From: an uncultured Aquitalea sp.
GTDB taxonomy: Bacteria; Pseudomonadota; Gammaproteobacteria; Burkholderiales; Chromobacteriaceae
Direction: 5' to 3'
Assembly: GCF_945957525.1 (NCBI RefSeq)
Contig: NZ_CAMFLA010000030.1
Span: forward strand, 1 to 34,312
Length of the DNA stretch: 34,312 nucleotides
The position numbers and the translations under genes are program-made. Shown here in pieces: positions 25,267-34,312 of this stretch. Numbering within the stretch: position 1 is the stretch's first letter; each line of letters begins with the position of its first letter. The notes below the pieces were generated by a model. That model worked only from the letters and a program-made list of their open reading frames with translations, made no database searches and had not been told where the DNA came from.

Positions 25267-26022
25267 CTAATGGCGCAGCTTGTAGCCGGACTTGATCAGC
25301 CACAACGCCAGGCCGGAAAGCAAGAAGAAACTGCCACCCACCACAGCCAGCGACAACCAGGGACTGACGTCGGCCTGGCCGAAGAAGCCGTAGCGGAAAC
25401 CGTCGATCATGAAAAACACCGGGTTGATGTGCGACACGGTATACCAGAACGGCGGCAGGCTATTGATGGAGTAGAACACGCCAGAGAGGAAAGTCAGCGG
25501 CATGATCAAAAAGTTCTGGAAAGCGGCCAACTGATCGAACTTTTCCGCCCAGATGCCAGCAATCACCCCCAGCGTGCCCAGTACGCCGCACCCCAACAAG
25601 GCAAAAACGAAGGCCCAGAGCGGATGCGCGGGCAACGGCAGTCCAAACCATGCCGTGACCAACAGCACGCCAAGGCCAACCGCCAGACCTCGTACGATGG
25701 CCGCCAACGTGTAGGCCGAGAAAAACTCCACGGCAGTCAGCGGCGGCAGTAGCAAGAACACGATATTGCCGGTGATCTTGGACTGGATCAGGCTGGAAGA
25801 ACTGTTGGCGAAGGCGTTTTGCGCCATCGACATCATGGCCAGACCCGGGATCAGAAAAGCCGTATAGCTCACGCCCGGATAGGCTTCGACATGACGCGAC
25901 AGAACATGGGAAAAGATCAGTTGGTACATCAGCGCTGTCAGCACTGGAGCAGCCACGGTCTGGAAGGACACCTTCCAGAAACGCACCAGCTCCTTGCGGA
26001 ACAAGGTCATGAAGCCCTGCAT
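25267..26022 (-). CDS. ABC-2 type transporter permease
   Basis: 251 residues with six hydrophobic segments. It carries the ABC-2 pattern (FRKELVRFWKVSFQTVAAPVLTALMYQLIF near the start and PLTFLSGVFYSINSLPPFWY near 180), like YadH and NodJ-type exporters. It is the membrane partner of the ATPase just upstream, whose stop codon overlaps its start (TGATG). The substrate is unknown; cell-envelope lipids or polymers are possible given the murA context, but this is inference. Confidence 0.91.
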   Translation of the reverse strand: MQGFMTLFRKELVRFWKVSFQTVAAPVLTALMYQLIFSHVLSRHVEAYPGVSYTAFLIPGLAMMSMAQNAFANSSSSLIQSKITGNIVFLLLPPLTAVEFFSAYTLAAIVRGLAVGLGVLLVTAWFGLPLPAHPLWAFVFALLGCGVLGTLGVIAGIWAEKFDQLAAFQNFLIMPLTFLSGVFYSINSLPPFWYTVSHINPVFFMIDGFRYGFFGQADVSPWLSLAVVGGSFFLLSGLALWLIKSGYKLRH

Positions 26023-26924
26023 CAGTTGGCGCCCTCCTGCATCATGCGTACGAAGACGCTTTCCAGATCCTGCTCGATCACATTGAGCTCCCGTACGGCC
26101 ACGCCCGCTTCGCGCAGGGCGGCGAGCACGCCTTCCAGTTGCGACAACTCGCTCAGCCTGAGCACGACGCGCTTGTCTTCATCGCGCACCTTGAGGGCTT
26201 GCAAGGCCGCTGGCAACTCGCCCGCCAAGCGCAACGACACTTCGCGCTCCGCGCCGTGACGCAGCAATTTGCCTTTTTCCTCCAGCGCCACCAGCTTGCC
26301 CCGCTTGAGCATGGCGATACGATTGCAGAGCGTTTCGGCCTCTTCCAGATAATGGGTGGTCAGCACGATGGTGTGGCCGGCCTGATTCAGCTCCTGAACG
26401 AAAGCCCACAGGCTTTGGCGCAACTCCACATCCACCCCGGCAGTGGGCTCGTCCAGCACGATGACCGGCGGGCGATGCACCAGCGCTTGAGCCACCATGA
26501 CCCGTCGCTTCATGCCACCGGAGAGCGCCCGCATGTTGGCGTTGGCCTTTTCGGCCAACCCCAGTTTGAACAGCAATTCGTCGATCCAGTCGTCGTTGCG
26601 GGTCAGTCCGAAATAACCGGACTGGAACTGCAGGGTTTCGCGTACCGACAGAAACGGATCAAACACCAGTTCCTGCGGCACCACGCCAAGACTTTTGCGC
26701 GCAGCGCGAAAATCGCCGACTACGTCATGGCCCATGATGCGAATGTCGCCGCAACTGGGGCGGGACAAACCCGCCATGGCGGAGATGAGCGTCGTCTTGC
26801 CCGCCCCGTTGGGGCCAAGCAAGGCAAAAAATTCGCCGGATTCGACGGTGAAGCTGACATCGTCCAGCGCCTGAAAAGCGCCGTAATGCTTGCTCACCGA
26901 GCGGATTTCAATGGCCGAAGGCAT
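26022..26924 (-). CDS. ABC-2 type transporter ATP-binding protein
   Basis: 300 residues. Walker A LLGPNGAGKTTL, signature LSGGMKRRVMVAQAL, Walker B VIVLDEPTAGVD and switch His in LTTHYLEEAE. The C-terminal 80 residues carry the extra domain found in YadG-type and drug-export ATPases. It is first in the operon with its permease, ibaG and murA. This pair also neighbours ibaG-murA in other betaproteobacteria. The recurrent word at 26550-26559 encodes GLAEKA. Confidence 0.93.
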   Translation of the reverse strand: MPSAIEIRSVSKHYGAFQALDDVSFTVESGEFFALLGPNGAGKTTLISAMAGLSRPSCGDIRIMGHDVVGDFRAARKSLGVVPQELVFDPFLSVRETLQFQSGYFGLTRNDDWIDELLFKLGLAEKANANMRALSGGMKRRVMVAQALVHRPPVIVLDEPTAGVDVELRQSLWAFVQELNQAGHTIVLTTHYLEEAETLCNRIAMLKRGKLVALEEKGKLLRHGAEREVSLRLAGELPAALQALKVRDEDKRVVLRLSELSQLEGVLAALREAGVAVRELNVIEQDLESVFVRMMQEGAN

Positions 26925-26952
26925 GTGGGTAAGGTTCTGGAAAAAAACGTCA

Positions 26953-26981
26953 ATTATACCGCGAGCTCAGTCCACAGTGAA
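26953..26981 (-). promoter_or_regulatory. Promoter of the ABC-ibaG-murA operon
   Basis: On the minus strand a perfect -10 TATAAT (26953-26958), a 17-base spacer and -35 TTCACT (26976-26981, four of six bases). It overlaps the 3' end of tetR. Predicted start near 26946, just ahead of the ATPase ATG at 26924. Confidence 0.6.
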
Positions 26982-27614
26982 AAGATGTGCCATCACCGAT
27001 GGCTGGAAAATCGCCCGGTAGACATACTGCAACAGCCGGTGCGATTTGCCCGCCAGATCCGCATGCTCGGGATCCAGCAACCAGCGATTGATCAGGCCAT
27101 CGTGATAGGCCTGCACAGCCAGCGCCGCCTCCTGGCAATCCACATGCGGCAACAACAGGCCTTGCGCTTGCGCCAGCTGAAGAATGCCGCGCAAACATTC
27201 GCCGGACTCCCTCATGTGCGCCACGCACTCATCATGGATGGGTGCCAGCTCGTCAACGTGCTCGCTGCGCAGGAACAGGATGAGCAACACCCGGCGCAGC
27301 TGTGGAAGGGTGCTCAGCATGGACAGCAATGTGACGCTGTGGCGCCACAGCGCCAACGCAGGGTCCCGCTCCGCCGTCCGGGTCATTTCACTCTGAAAGT
27401 CGTCGAACAGCGGCGTAATGCGGTAAAGCAGCGCGCGGTATACGTCCAGTTTGTTCTGAAAATGCCAGTACACCGCGCCACGGGTCACCCCGGCCTCGGC
27501 TGCGATATCGGCCAGTGTCGTTTTCGAGACACCGCGCTCGCTGAACAGTCGCTCCGCCGCATCCAGCAACAAATTGCGGGTCTGCTCGGCTTCTTCTCGT
27601 GTTTTTCGCGCCAT
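26967..27614 (-). CDS. TetR/AcrR-family repressor of the efflux operon
   Basis: 215 residues. The N-terminal helix-turn-helix is TLADIAAEAGVTRGAVYWHFQNKLDVYRAL, the TetR_N pattern of the AcrR/TtgR branch. The C-terminal domain binds effectors, presumably drugs. It is divergent from the adaptor-pump-porin genes, with a palindromic operator between. The arrangement matches CdeR of Chromobacterium subtsugae, which represses cdeAB-oprM; assignment by that name is by analogy only. The frame opens at 27677, but MARKTREEAEQTR is the usual start. Confidence 0.92.
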   Translation of the reverse strand: MARKTREEAEQTRNLLLDAAERLFSERGVSKTTLADIAAEAGVTRGAVYWHFQNKLDVYRALLYRITPLFDDFQSEMTRTAERDPALALWRHSVTLLSMLSTLPQLRRVLLILFLRSEHVDELAPIHDECVAHMRESGECLRGILQLAQAQGLLLPHVDCQEAALAVQAYHDGLINRWLLDPEHADLAGKSHRLLQYVYRAIFQPSVMAHLFTVD

Positions 27615-27682
27615 ATTGAACAAAAACCTTCCTGTACAGTCTGTTGTTTTCTTGCTGCGGTATGCATAAGCAAACACTGATC

Positions 27683-27714
27683 ATTTTACATACGGACGCG
27701 CATGTATGTAAAAT
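27683..27714. promoter_or_regulatory. Operator palindrome containing opposed promoters
   Basis: ATTTTACATAC (27683-27693) and its exact complement GTATGTAAAAT (27704-27714) around a 10-base centre. It resembles the AcrR operator (TACATACA...TGTATGTA). Because of the symmetry, each strand reads TTTACA, an 18-base spacer and TAAAAT, i.e. a promoter for tetR and one for the pump operon on the same bases. Repressor binding here would shut both. Confidence 0.8.
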
Positions 27715-27824
27715 TCACAATCCATGACGACAGTGCCATTCCGGCTTTAGCCACGAATCGTTGTAATTGAACTGAATCAGTCTTAAAACGATAGCAGCCT
27801 CAGAATAACAGCAACACGCATCAA

Positions 27825-27874
27825 CCATCCGTACGGCATAATCAATCACAACACGCACAATACCGTCCGGATGG
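27825..27874 (+). other. Inverted repeat in the long efflux-operon leader
   Basis: CCATCCGTACGG (27825-27836) and CCGTCCGGATGG (27863-27874) pair at 11 of 12 positions around 26 AT-rich bases. It lies between the operator and the adaptor gene. It could be an RNA stem in the roughly 220-base leader or a second protein-binding site. The rest of the 27615-27940 interval holds no gene. Confidence 0.45.
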
Positions 27875-27940
27875 CACTTGCCGGCATGCACACCTCTGCC
27901 GGCTCCAAAGAAAACAATCAACCTCACGAAGGACACTTGT

Positions 27941-29137
27941 ATGTCGATGCAATCCATGCACCGCCTGCAGCGCAGTGGAAAATGGCTCGTACTCTCCGCT
28001 GTCGCCGTCAGTCTCATGGCCTGCGGCCAGAAGGACGGGCAAGGCCAACAGGGGGCAATGCCGCCCATGCCCGTTTCGGTCATCAAGATCGAACCCTCCA
28101 ACATCCCGGTTTCGTTTGAATATGTCGGCCAGGCCGCCGGTTCGCGCGAAGTGGAAGTGCGCTCTCGCGTTGGGGGCATCCTGCTGAAGCGAGCCTATAC
28201 CGAAGGCAAGCCGGTAAAACAGGGCGACCTACTGTTCCAGATTGATCCGGCCACCTTCCAGGCAACCCTGGATCAGGCTGCAGCCACACTCAAGGTACAA
28301 GAAGCGCAGCTGGCCAACGCCAAGCAGAACTACGACCGCGTGATGCCGCTGTTCAAGGAAAATGCCGTCAGCCAGAAGGACCGAGATGACGCCGTCGCCG
28401 CCTTCCAGGGTGCCCAGGCTCAGGTAGCCGCCGCCAAGGCCAAGGTGCAGGAGGCGCAGATCAACCTGAACTACACCAACGTCACCGCGCCCATCTCCGG
28501 CATGACCAGCCAGGAAACCCGCTCCGAAGGCAGCCTGGTCACCACGACTGCAGACGGCAGCCTGCTGACCAAGATCTCCCAGCTGGATCCGATCTACGTC
28601 AATTTCAGCATGTCCGACAGCGACCAGATGGCGCTGCGCAAAATGCTGGAAGGCGGCAAGCTGAAACTGAATGCCAACGGTCATTTCAACGTATCGCTGA
28701 AGCTGGCTGACGGTACCACTTATGGCCATACCGGCCAGCTGAACTTCACCGACAACCAAGTGGACAGCAACACCGGCACCATCCGCTCGCGCGCCACCGT
28801 CGCCAATCCGCAGGGCAAAATCCTGCCGGGTCAGTTTGTCCGCGTAGTGCTGAACGGCGCGGAACGCACCAATGCCATCTCCATTCCCCAACGCGCGGTA
28901 CTGACCACGCAGCAGGGCAAGATGGTGTGGGTGGTAGGCGAAGACAACAAGGCTCAGCCGCGCCCGATTTCGATTTCGCAAGACGTGGGACTGAACGTTC
29001 TGGTTGAGGGCGGCCTCAAGCCGGGCGACCAAGTGGTGGTGGACAACATCATCAAACTGCGTCCGGGCGCCACCGTGAAACCGCAGCCTTACAAGGCGGA
29101 TGCCAGCGCGGCAGCCGGCGCCAAGAAACCGGCCTAA
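27941..29137 (+). CDS. acrA: RND efflux periplasmic adaptor lipoprotein
   Basis: 398 residues. An N-terminal lipoprotein signal ends in SLMAC with Cys28. The adaptor has the usual order: beta-barrel and lipoyl segments (VEVRSRVGGILLKRAYTEGKPVKQGDLLFQID), an alpha-hairpin (about 105-180), the second lipoyl half (NLNYTNVTAPISGM), and a membrane-proximal domain. It bridges the inner-membrane pump to the outer-membrane channel. AAGGA lies eight bases before the ATG. It forms an operon with the next two genes; CdeA of Chromobacterium is the likely counterpart. Confidence 0.94.
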   Translation: MSMQSMHRLQRSGKWLVLSAVAVSLMACGQKDGQGQQGAMPPMPVSVIKIEPSNIPVSFEYVGQAAGSREVEVRSRVGGILLKRAYTEGKPVKQGDLLFQIDPATFQATLDQAAATLKVQEAQLANAKQNYDRVMPLFKENAVSQKDRDDAVAAFQGAQAQVAAAKAKVQEAQINLNYTNVTAPISGMTSQETRSEGSLVTTTADGSLLTKISQLDPIYVNFSMSDSDQMALRKMLEGGKLKLNANGHFNVSLKLADGTTYGHTGQLNFTDNQVDSNTGTIRSRATVANPQGKILPGQFVRVVLNGAERTNAISIPQRAVLTTQQGKMVWVVGEDNKAQPRPISISQDVGLNVLVEGGLKPGDQVVVDNIIKLRPGATVKPQPYKADASAAAGAKKPA

Positions 29138-29152
29138 GAGGGGTTCCAGTCT

Positions 29153-32100
29153 ATGTTTTCCGCCTTTTTCATCCGGCGGCCCATCTTCGCCAGCGTGATA
29201 TCCATCATTATCATGCTGGCGGGTCTGGCCGCCATCAAGGCATTGCCCGTCGAGCAATACCCTGAAATCGTGCCGCCGGTCGTGCAAGTGAGCGCCTCCT
29301 ATCCGGGCGCCTCGGCCGAAGTGATCGCCAACACCGTCGCCGCCCCGCTGGAGCAGGCCATCAACGGCGTAGACAATATGCTCTACGTGCAGTCGGTCAG
29401 CTCCAGTAGCGGCAAACTGGTGCTGAACGTGTCGTTCAAGATCGGCACGGACGCCGACCAGGCCACCATCAACGTCAACAACCGCGTGCAGTCCGTTACC
29501 TCACAGTTGCCCGAAGAGGTGCGCCGCCAGGGTGTCAACGTCTCCAAGAAGTCCAACTCCATCCTGCAGGTGATTTCGCTGTACTCGCCGGACAAGAGCT
29601 ACGACACCCTGTACATAAGCAACTACGCGCTGCTGAACGTGGTGGATGAGCTCAAGCGGGTGCCGGGCGTGGGCGACGTGGTCAACTTCGCCGGCCAGGA
29701 CTACTCCATGCGCGTGTGGCTGAAGCCGGATCGCCTGGCCCAGCTCAAGCTCACCCCCAGCGATGTTGCTTCCGCTATTCGCGAGCAGAACGCGCAGTTC
29801 GCCGCCGGCAAGATCGGCGCGGAACCGCTGAAGGGCAAGCTGGACTTCACCTACACCGTCACCACCAAGGGACGACTGTCCGAACCGGAGGAGTTCGAGA
29901 ACATCATCCTGCGCTCCAACGGCGACGGCTCATCGGTACGGCTGAAGGACGTGGCCCGCGTGGAGCTGGGCGCGCTCTCTTACGACTTCAATGGCGTGCA
30001 TAACGGTCGCCCCACCATCCCGGTAGGTATCTTCCTGGCGCCGGGTGCCAACCAGCTGGCTACTGCGCAAGCGGTGGAAACCGAGATGAAGCGGCTGTCG
30101 CAGAGCTTCCCCAAAGGCCTGTCTTACGGCATCCCGTACGACACCACCAAGTTTGTGGAAGTCTCCATCAATGAGGTGTATCACACCCTGGCTGAAGCCA
30201 TGGTGCTAGTATTTGCCGTGGTCTTCCTCTTCCTGCAGAACTGGCGCGCCACGCTGATTCCCTGCCTGGCCGTGCCCGTTTCCATCGTCGGTACTTTTGC
30301 CGGCATGTATCTGTTCGGATTCTCCATCAACACGCTGACCCTGTTCGGCATGGTGCTCGCCATCGGTATCGTGGTGGATGACGCCATCGTGGTGCTGGAA
30401 AACGTAGAACGACTGATGTCGGAAGAAAAACTCACGCCGCGGCAAGCCAGCTTCAAGGCCATGGAAGAAGTGTCCGGCGCGCTGGTGGCCATCGTACTGG
30501 TGCTCTGCTCGGTATTTATCCCGGTAGCCTTCCTTGGCGGTATCGCCGGCCAGATGTACAAGCAGTTCGCCATCACCATTGCGGTATCGGTCACCATCTC
30601 CGGTCTGGTTGCCCTGACGCTGACGCCCGCCCTGTGCGCGCTGATTCTCAAGGAAGGCCATCAGAAGCCGGCCCGCTTCTTTGTCTGGTTCAACAACTGG
30701 TTCGACAACCTTACCAGTCGTTACACCTCGGGCGTGGCCTTCTTCATCAAGCGTTCCGCACTGGGCATCCTGCTGTTTGGCGGCCTGATCGTGCTGTGCA
30801 TCGGCCTGTTCCGCACCATCCCCAGCAGCTTGGCCCCGGATGAAGATCAGGGCTACATTCTGGCGGTGGCGATTCTGCCGGACGGCGCTTCCCTGCAACG
30901 CACGGAAGCGACGATGAGCAGGCTGGACGCGATGATGGCCAGCAATCCGGCCGTGCAAGACCGCATGTCCTTCGCTGGCTTCGACATCCTTTCCGGCGGC
31001 AACCGCACCAACGCCGGCGTGTCCTTCATCACCCTCAAACCTTGGGACGAGCGCAAGACACCTGACCTGTCATCCCAGGCCGTGGTCAAGGACGTGTTCG
31101 GCAAAGGCATGATGGGCATCACCGACGGTATCGTGCTGGCCTTCAACCCGCCGCCGATCTCCGGCATGTCCAACACCGGCGGCTTTGAAGCCTATGTGCA
31201 GAACCGCAACGGCGCCAGCTCCACGGAGTTGGGCGAGGTGACGCAGAAGCTGATTCAGGCCGCCTCCAAGCGCCCTGAACTCAAGGGTGTCCAATCCACC
31301 TATTCGGCCAACGTGCCCCAGCTGTTCGTACAGCTGGATCGTGCCAAGGCCAAGTCCCTCAACGTGCCGATCAACACGGTGTTCGACACCATGCAAAGCA
31401 CCTTCGGGGCCCTGTATGTGAACGACTTCAATAAATTCGGCCGTACCTTCCGCGTACAGCTGCAATCCGAAGCCGACTTCCGTACCAAGGTGGACGACCT
31501 GCGCAACATCTATGTCCGCTCGCAAGACGGCAACATGATCCCGCTGACTTCGCTGGTTACCGTACAGCAAACCACCGGCCCGGAAAGCCTGGAGCGTTAC
31601 AACATCTTCCCGGCCGCCAAGGTGGTGGGTGGTCCCGCACCGGGCTATAGCTCGGGTGAGTCCCTCAATGCCATGGAAGCTGTCGCCAAGGAAGTATTGC
31701 CCGAAGGCTATACCCTAGCCTGGACCGGCTCCGCCTTCCAGGAAAAATCCAGCAGCGGCTCTTCAGTGATGGTGTTCGCGTTCGGCATGATCATGGTATT
31801 CCTGATTCTGGCTGCTCAGTATGAGCGATGGAGCCTGCCGATCAGCGTGCTGATGGCCGTACCGTTCGCGGTGTTCGGCGCGCTGATGGCCAACTGGCTG
31901 CGCGGGCTGGCCAACGACGTCTACTTCCAGGTAGCGTTGGTTACCCTGATTGGTCTGTCGGCGAAAAACGCGATTCTCATTGTCGAGTTTGCGGTACAGC
32001 AGATGGAAGAAGGACTGGGTCTGGTCGAAGCAGCGCTTGCGGCTGCGCGACTGCGCTTCCGCCCCATCGTCATGACCTCCCTCGCTTTCGTGCTGGGCTG

Positions 32101-32296
32101 CGTTCCGCTGGCCATTTCCAGCGGCGCCGGTTCGGCCAGCCGACACTCCATCGGCACGGGCGTGATCGGCGGCATGCTGGCGGCCACATTCATTGCCACC
32201 TTCTTTATCCCGATGTTCTTCATGCTCATCATGAAGCTCTCCAAAAACACAGAGCCCAAGGCGAAAGCCGAGGCAGGAGGCAACGCAGATGCTTAA
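29153..32296 (+). CDS. acrB: RND multidrug efflux pump, HAE1 family (AcrB-like)
   Basis: 1047 residues, the standard size. It is the proton-driven inner-membrane pump. The N-terminus [20 protein letters not shown] is typical. Proton-relay residues are Asp409-Asp410 in [17 protein letters not shown] and Lys938 in [14 protein letters not shown]. Two large periplasmic loops with the porter and docking domains lie between helices 1-2 and 7-8. It probably exports hydrophobic drugs; the spectrum cannot be told. The 3' end overlaps the outer-membrane factor gene by eight bases. Confidence 0.95.
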   Translation: MFSAFFIRRPIFASVISIIIMLAGLAAIKALPVEQYPEIVPPVVQVSASYPGASAEVIANTVAAPLEQAINGVDNMLYVQSVSSSSGKLVLNVSFKIGTDADQATINVNNRVQSVTSQLPEEVRRQGVNVSKKSNSILQVISLYSPDKSYDTLYISNYALLNVVDELKRVPGVGDVVNFAGQDYSMRVWLKPDRLAQLKLTPSDVASAIREQNAQFAAGKIGAEPLKGKLDFTYTVTTKGRLSEPEEFENIILRSNGDGSSVRLKDVARVELGALSYDFNGVHNGRPTIPVGIFLAPGANQLATAQAVETEMKRLSQSFPKGLSYGIPYDTTKFVEVSINEVYHTLAEAMVLVFAVVFLFLQNWRATLIPCLAVPVSIVGTFAGMYLFGFSINTLTLFGMVLAIGIVVDDAIVVLENVERLMSEEKLTPRQASFKAMEEVSGALVAIVLVLCSVFIPVAFLGGIAGQMYKQFAITIAVSVTISGLVALTLTPALCALILKEGHQKPARFFVWFNNWFDNLTSRYTSGVAFFIKRSALGILLFGGLIVLCIGLFRTIPSSLAPDEDQGYILAVAILPDGASLQRTEATMSRLDAMMASNPAVQDRMSFAGFDILSGGNRTNAGVSFITLKPWDERKTPDLSSQAVVKDVFGKGMMGITDGIVLAFNPPPISGMSNTGGFEAYVQNRNGASSTELGEVTQKLIQAASKRPELKGVQSTYSANVPQLFVQLDRAKAKSLNVPINTVFDTMQSTFGALYVNDFNKFGRTFRVQLQSEADFRTKVDDLRNIYVRSQDGNMIPLTSLVTVQQTTGPESLERYNIFPAAKVVGGPAPGYSSGESLNAMEAVAKEVLPEGYTLAWTGSAFQEKSSSGSSVMVFAFGMIMVFLILAAQYERWSLPISVLMAVPFAVFGALMANWLRGLANDVYFQVALVTLIGLSAKNAILIVEFAVQQMEEGLGLVEAALAAARLRFRPIVMTSLAFVLGCVPLAISSGAGSASRHSIGTGVIGGMLAATFIATFFIPMFFMLIMKLSKNTEPKAKAEAGGNADA

Positions 32297-33686
32297 GCGT
32301 GCCCTTATCCCCATGGCTGTCTCTCTGGCCCTCACCGCCTGCGCGGTAGGCCCGGACTACAGCCGCCCCAAACTCGATCTGCCACAGCAAGCGGCGTCGC
32401 CCGCCGCCGTGCAGCAGGATTGGTGGAAGCAGTTTGATGACGCCACGCTCAACAGCCTCATCGACGAAGCCGTGCAGCACAACAAGGATCTGGCGCAAGC
32501 ACAGGCACAGGTGGAAGAAGCCGCAGCGCTGGCTGGCATTGCCCGGGCTCAGTTGCTACCCAGCATCAATGCCAATGCCGGCTATCAGCGCGGCCGATCC
32601 TCGGTAGAAACCACCACGCCAAGTACGCCACTGGTCGCCGATGTCCGTTCGGCCAACCTTACCGCCTCGTGGGAGCTTGACCTCTGGGGCAAGCTGCGTC
32701 GCAGCAGCGAAGCCGCCCGCGCCACGCTGGCAGCCAGCCGCTATACCCAGGATGCGGTGCGCCTTTCCATCAGCGCCCAGGTTGCGCAGACCTACTTCCA
32801 GCTGCGCGCGCTGGATGCCCAGCTCGATATCGCCAAGCGCACGCTCAAAAGCCGCGAGGAGTCGCTCAGCCTTCGCCAGAAGCGCTTTAACGGCGGCATG
32901 ACCTCAGAGCTCGACCTGCGTCAAGCCGAGGCCGAGGCGGCCTCGGCGCGCGCCACGGTACCGCAACTGGCCAAGTCCGTCGACCAGACCGAAAGCGCGT
33001 TGGGCATTCTGCTCGGTCGCTCTCCCCGGGACTTGATTGACGGCACGGTGTCTCGCGGCAAAGCCATTGAGCAACTGCGCACTCCGCCAGCCATTCCGGC
33101 GGGGCTGTCTTCCAGCCTGCTGGAGCGCCGGCCGGATCTCGCCGCGGCGGAAGCACAGTTGATTGCCGCCAATGCGCGCATTGGCGTGGCCAAGGCAGCC
33201 TACTTCCCCACCATCAGCCTGACCGGAGCACTGGGGTCGCAGAGCACCTCGCTCGACAGCCTGTTTACCAGCCCCACTCGTACCTGGAGCTTTGTCGGCA
33301 ACCTTGCCGCGCCGGTATTCAACTTTGGTCAAACCGGCATGAACGTGGACGCTGCCAACGCGCGCCAGAAGCAAGCGCTGGCACAGTACGAAAAGAGCGT
33401 GGAAACCGCCTTCAAGGAAGCCCGCGACGCACTGAGCGCCAACAGTACCGCGCGTCAGGTTCAGGAAGCGCAAATCACCCAGCTGACAGCACTCAACAAG
33501 GCGCTGCATCTGGCCACATTGCGTTACGACAATGGCTATTCCAGCTATCTGGATGTACTTGATGCCGAACGCAATGCCTTCCAGGCCGAGCTGAATCTGG
33601 TCAATGCGCAGCTGGATCGCCTCAACGCCTCCGTCAGCCTTTACAAGGCTTTGGGCGGCGGCTGGGAAGGCCCGCACGCCGACTGA
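32289..33686 (+). CDS. oprM: Outer-membrane efflux lipoprotein, OprM/NodT family
   Basis: 465 residues. Lipobox LTAC with Cys18, followed by [14 protein letters not shown], the OprM/NodT start. Two repeats of beta-strand and long helices follow, with [17 protein letters not shown] near 125-141 and [23 protein letters not shown] near the end. The protein forms the trimeric exit duct of the pump. It completes a self-contained tripartite system and is followed by a strong terminator. The recurrent word at 32648-32657 encodes SANLT. Confidence 0.95.
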   Translation: MLKRALIPMAVSLALTACAVGPDYSRPKLDLPQQAASPAAVQQDWWKQFDDATLNSLIDEAVQHNKDLAQAQAQVEEAAALAGIARAQLLPSINANAGYQRGRSSVETTTPSTPLVADVRSANLTASWELDLWGKLRRSSEAARATLAASRYTQDAVRLSISAQVAQTYFQLRALDAQLDIAKRTLKSREESLSLRQKRFNGGMTSELDLRQAEAEAASARATVPQLAKSVDQTESALGILLGRSPRDLIDGTVSRGKAIEQLRTPPAIPAGLSSSLLERRPDLAAAEAQLIAANARIGVAKAAYFPTISLTGALGSQSTSLDSLFTSPTRTWSFVGNLAAPVFNFGQTGMNVDAANARQKQALAQYEKSVETAFKEARDALSANSTARQVQEAQITQLTALNKALHLATLRYDNGYSSYLDVLDAERNAFQAELNLVNAQLDRLNASVSLYKALGGGWEGPHAD

Positions 33687-33700
33687 TATCGCCCCAAAGC

Positions 33701-33727
33701 AAAAGCCGCTACATGGTAGCGGCTTTT
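33701..33727. terminator. Intrinsic terminator between the efflux operon and the DUF5329 gene
   Basis: A perfect 12-bp stem AAAAGCCGCTAC/GTAGCGGCTTTT with loop ATG, followed by TTT on the plus strand and a T-rich tail on the minus strand. It can serve both convergent genes. Confidence 0.88.
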
Positions 33728-33742
33728 TTTGTCTCTACTTGC

Positions 33743-34105
33743 TCAGTGCGACTGGCGATACTGCTTCAGCGCGGCGTTCAGCCACACTCCCGACTCCATC
33801 ACAGGCTGCCCGGGACAGGCCAGATGGTACGGCTTACCGGACAGATAGCTCTTGCTGGCAACACCCTGAATGAAATCCTCGGTAGTCTTCACGCGATCAC
33901 CAGCTTTATCCAACTTCATCTTCAAGTGGTCCACGGCCGTCGCAGCGTCATACCAGCTCCCGCTGCGCTCGAACTTGCAATTCGACTGGCCAATCTTGCC
34001 CAGCAAAAAATTGATCTCCTTCCCCGGCACACCCTCGGGCATCGCCTCAGCTACCAGAGGCAACACGATTAACGCGCCCAAATACCAAAATTGTTTCTTC
34101 AACAT
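33743..34105 (-). CDS. Secreted DUF5329-like protein
   Basis: 120 residues. A signal peptide (MLKKQFWYLGALIVLPLVAEA) is followed by one small domain: EINFLLGKIGQSNCKFERSG, SWYDAATAVDHLKMKL, TTEDFIQGVASKSYLSGKPYHLACPGQPV and a C-terminal WLNAALKQYR. The two cysteines probably form a disulfide. The pattern fits DUF5329, a family of unknown function; assignment is by pattern. AAGGA precedes the ATG at 34105; the frame is open to 34174, but that start lacks a signal peptide. Confidence 0.82.
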   Translation of the reverse strand: MLKKQFWYLGALIVLPLVAEAMPEGVPGKEINFLLGKIGQSNCKFERSGSWYDAATAVDHLKMKLDKAGDRVKTTEDFIQGVASKSYLSGKPYHLACPGQPVMESGVWLNAALKQYRQSH

Positions 34106-34189
34106 GCTTCCTTCCAATAAGGTCTGATCAAGCAAGCCTGTATCCTGCCTGTACTGCACAAGCCTGACCAGCACTCATGGATGAACAAA

Positions 34190-34200
34190 GTTTGCCGAAG
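34190..34200 (-). repeat. Copy of recurrent word upstream of the DUF5329 gene
   Basis: CTTCGGCAAAC on the minus strand, in the gene-free right edge, 85 bases upstream of the DUF5329 start. A second copy lies 78 bases further on in the same orientation. Confidence 0.6.
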
Positions 34201-34240
34201 TGACTGGACTGCCCCGGCACCTGTAGGCATTCCGGCCTTA

Positions 34241-34262
34241 TGATTGGACATCGGACCAATCA
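34241..34262. repeat. Short inverted repeat at the right edge
   Basis: TGATTGG (34241-34247) and CCAATCA (34256-34262) around eight bases, between the two copies of the recurrent word. Possibly an operator; nothing else supports it. Confidence 0.4.
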
Positions 34263-34267
34263 CACAC

Positions 34268-34278
34268 GTTTGCCGAAG
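34268..34278 (-). repeat. Copy of recurrent word at the right edge
   Basis: CTTCGGCAAAC on the minus strand. Just after it, AAGGAGG (34288-34294) precedes an ATG at 34305 that is cut by the window end; too little remains to call a gene. Confidence 0.55.
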
Positions 34279-34312
34279 AGTCTGGCAAGGAGGCCAAAGA
34301 CCCGATGGGGAG

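Overview
The window looks like chromosomal core DNA from a GC-rich betaproteobacterium of the order Neisseriales, most likely the Chromobacterium/Aquitalea/Pseudogulbenkiania group. I infer this from the gene set (mla operon with mlaA inside it, ABC transporter-ibaG-murA, dapC-dapD, rsmJ, comEC), the strong GC3 bias, and a TetR/RND pump resembling CdeR/CdeAB-OprM of Chromobacterium. I see no prophage, insertion sequence, integron or CRISPR array.

Layout. The left edge (1-595) carries a strong minus-strand promoter with stable-RNA character that fires out of the window, then GC-rich DNA without a convincing gene. Next come argJ and recQ on the minus strand (596-3679), and a short puzzling stretch with a minus-strand terminator (3.77-3.97 kb). 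A plus-strand run of four genes follows (4020-8823): an Adhesin_E-like lipoprotein, an orphan ParA ATPase, a CHASE/PAS/PAS hybrid-less histidine kinase, and a receiver protein with an RsbW-like ATPase output. comEC (minus) is followed by rsmJ, an mgtC-family gene and slyX (plus). A GNAT acetyltransferase and an EamA transporter overlap on the minus strand. dapC and dapD (lysine/diaminopimelate synthesis) are on the plus strand.

From 17.1 to 21.2 kb lies mlaF-E-D-C-B-A, a complete retrograde phospholipid transport system with its own promoter and a structured leader. A 53-residue small protein gene and a chemoreceptor gene come next. The minus-strand operon ABC ATPase-ABC permease-ibaG-murA (23.7-26.9 kb) lies next to mla, as in many proteobacteria, but in the opposite direction. 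The right part is a multidrug efflux locus: a tetR repressor divergent from adaptor, RND pump and outer-membrane factor genes, with a near-perfect palindromic operator containing symmetric promoters. A DUF5329-like secreted protein closes the window.

Most unusual signal. A 10-base word, TTCGGC(C/A)AAC, occurs exactly 18 times on the two strands; 12 copies extend to CTTCGGC(C/A)AAC. All five intergenic copies carry the extension, and several sit at gene ends or beside terminators. Coding copies fall in different reading frames and often use TTG for leucine where CTG is the usual codon. This behaves like a DNA uptake sequence dialect (two copies are inside comEC) or another genome-wide architecture word, and differs from the Neisseria word GCCGTCTGAA. 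I rank it as the main lead. Secondary leads are the lipoprotein-ParA-kinase-receiver/ATPase operon and the 53-residue protein.
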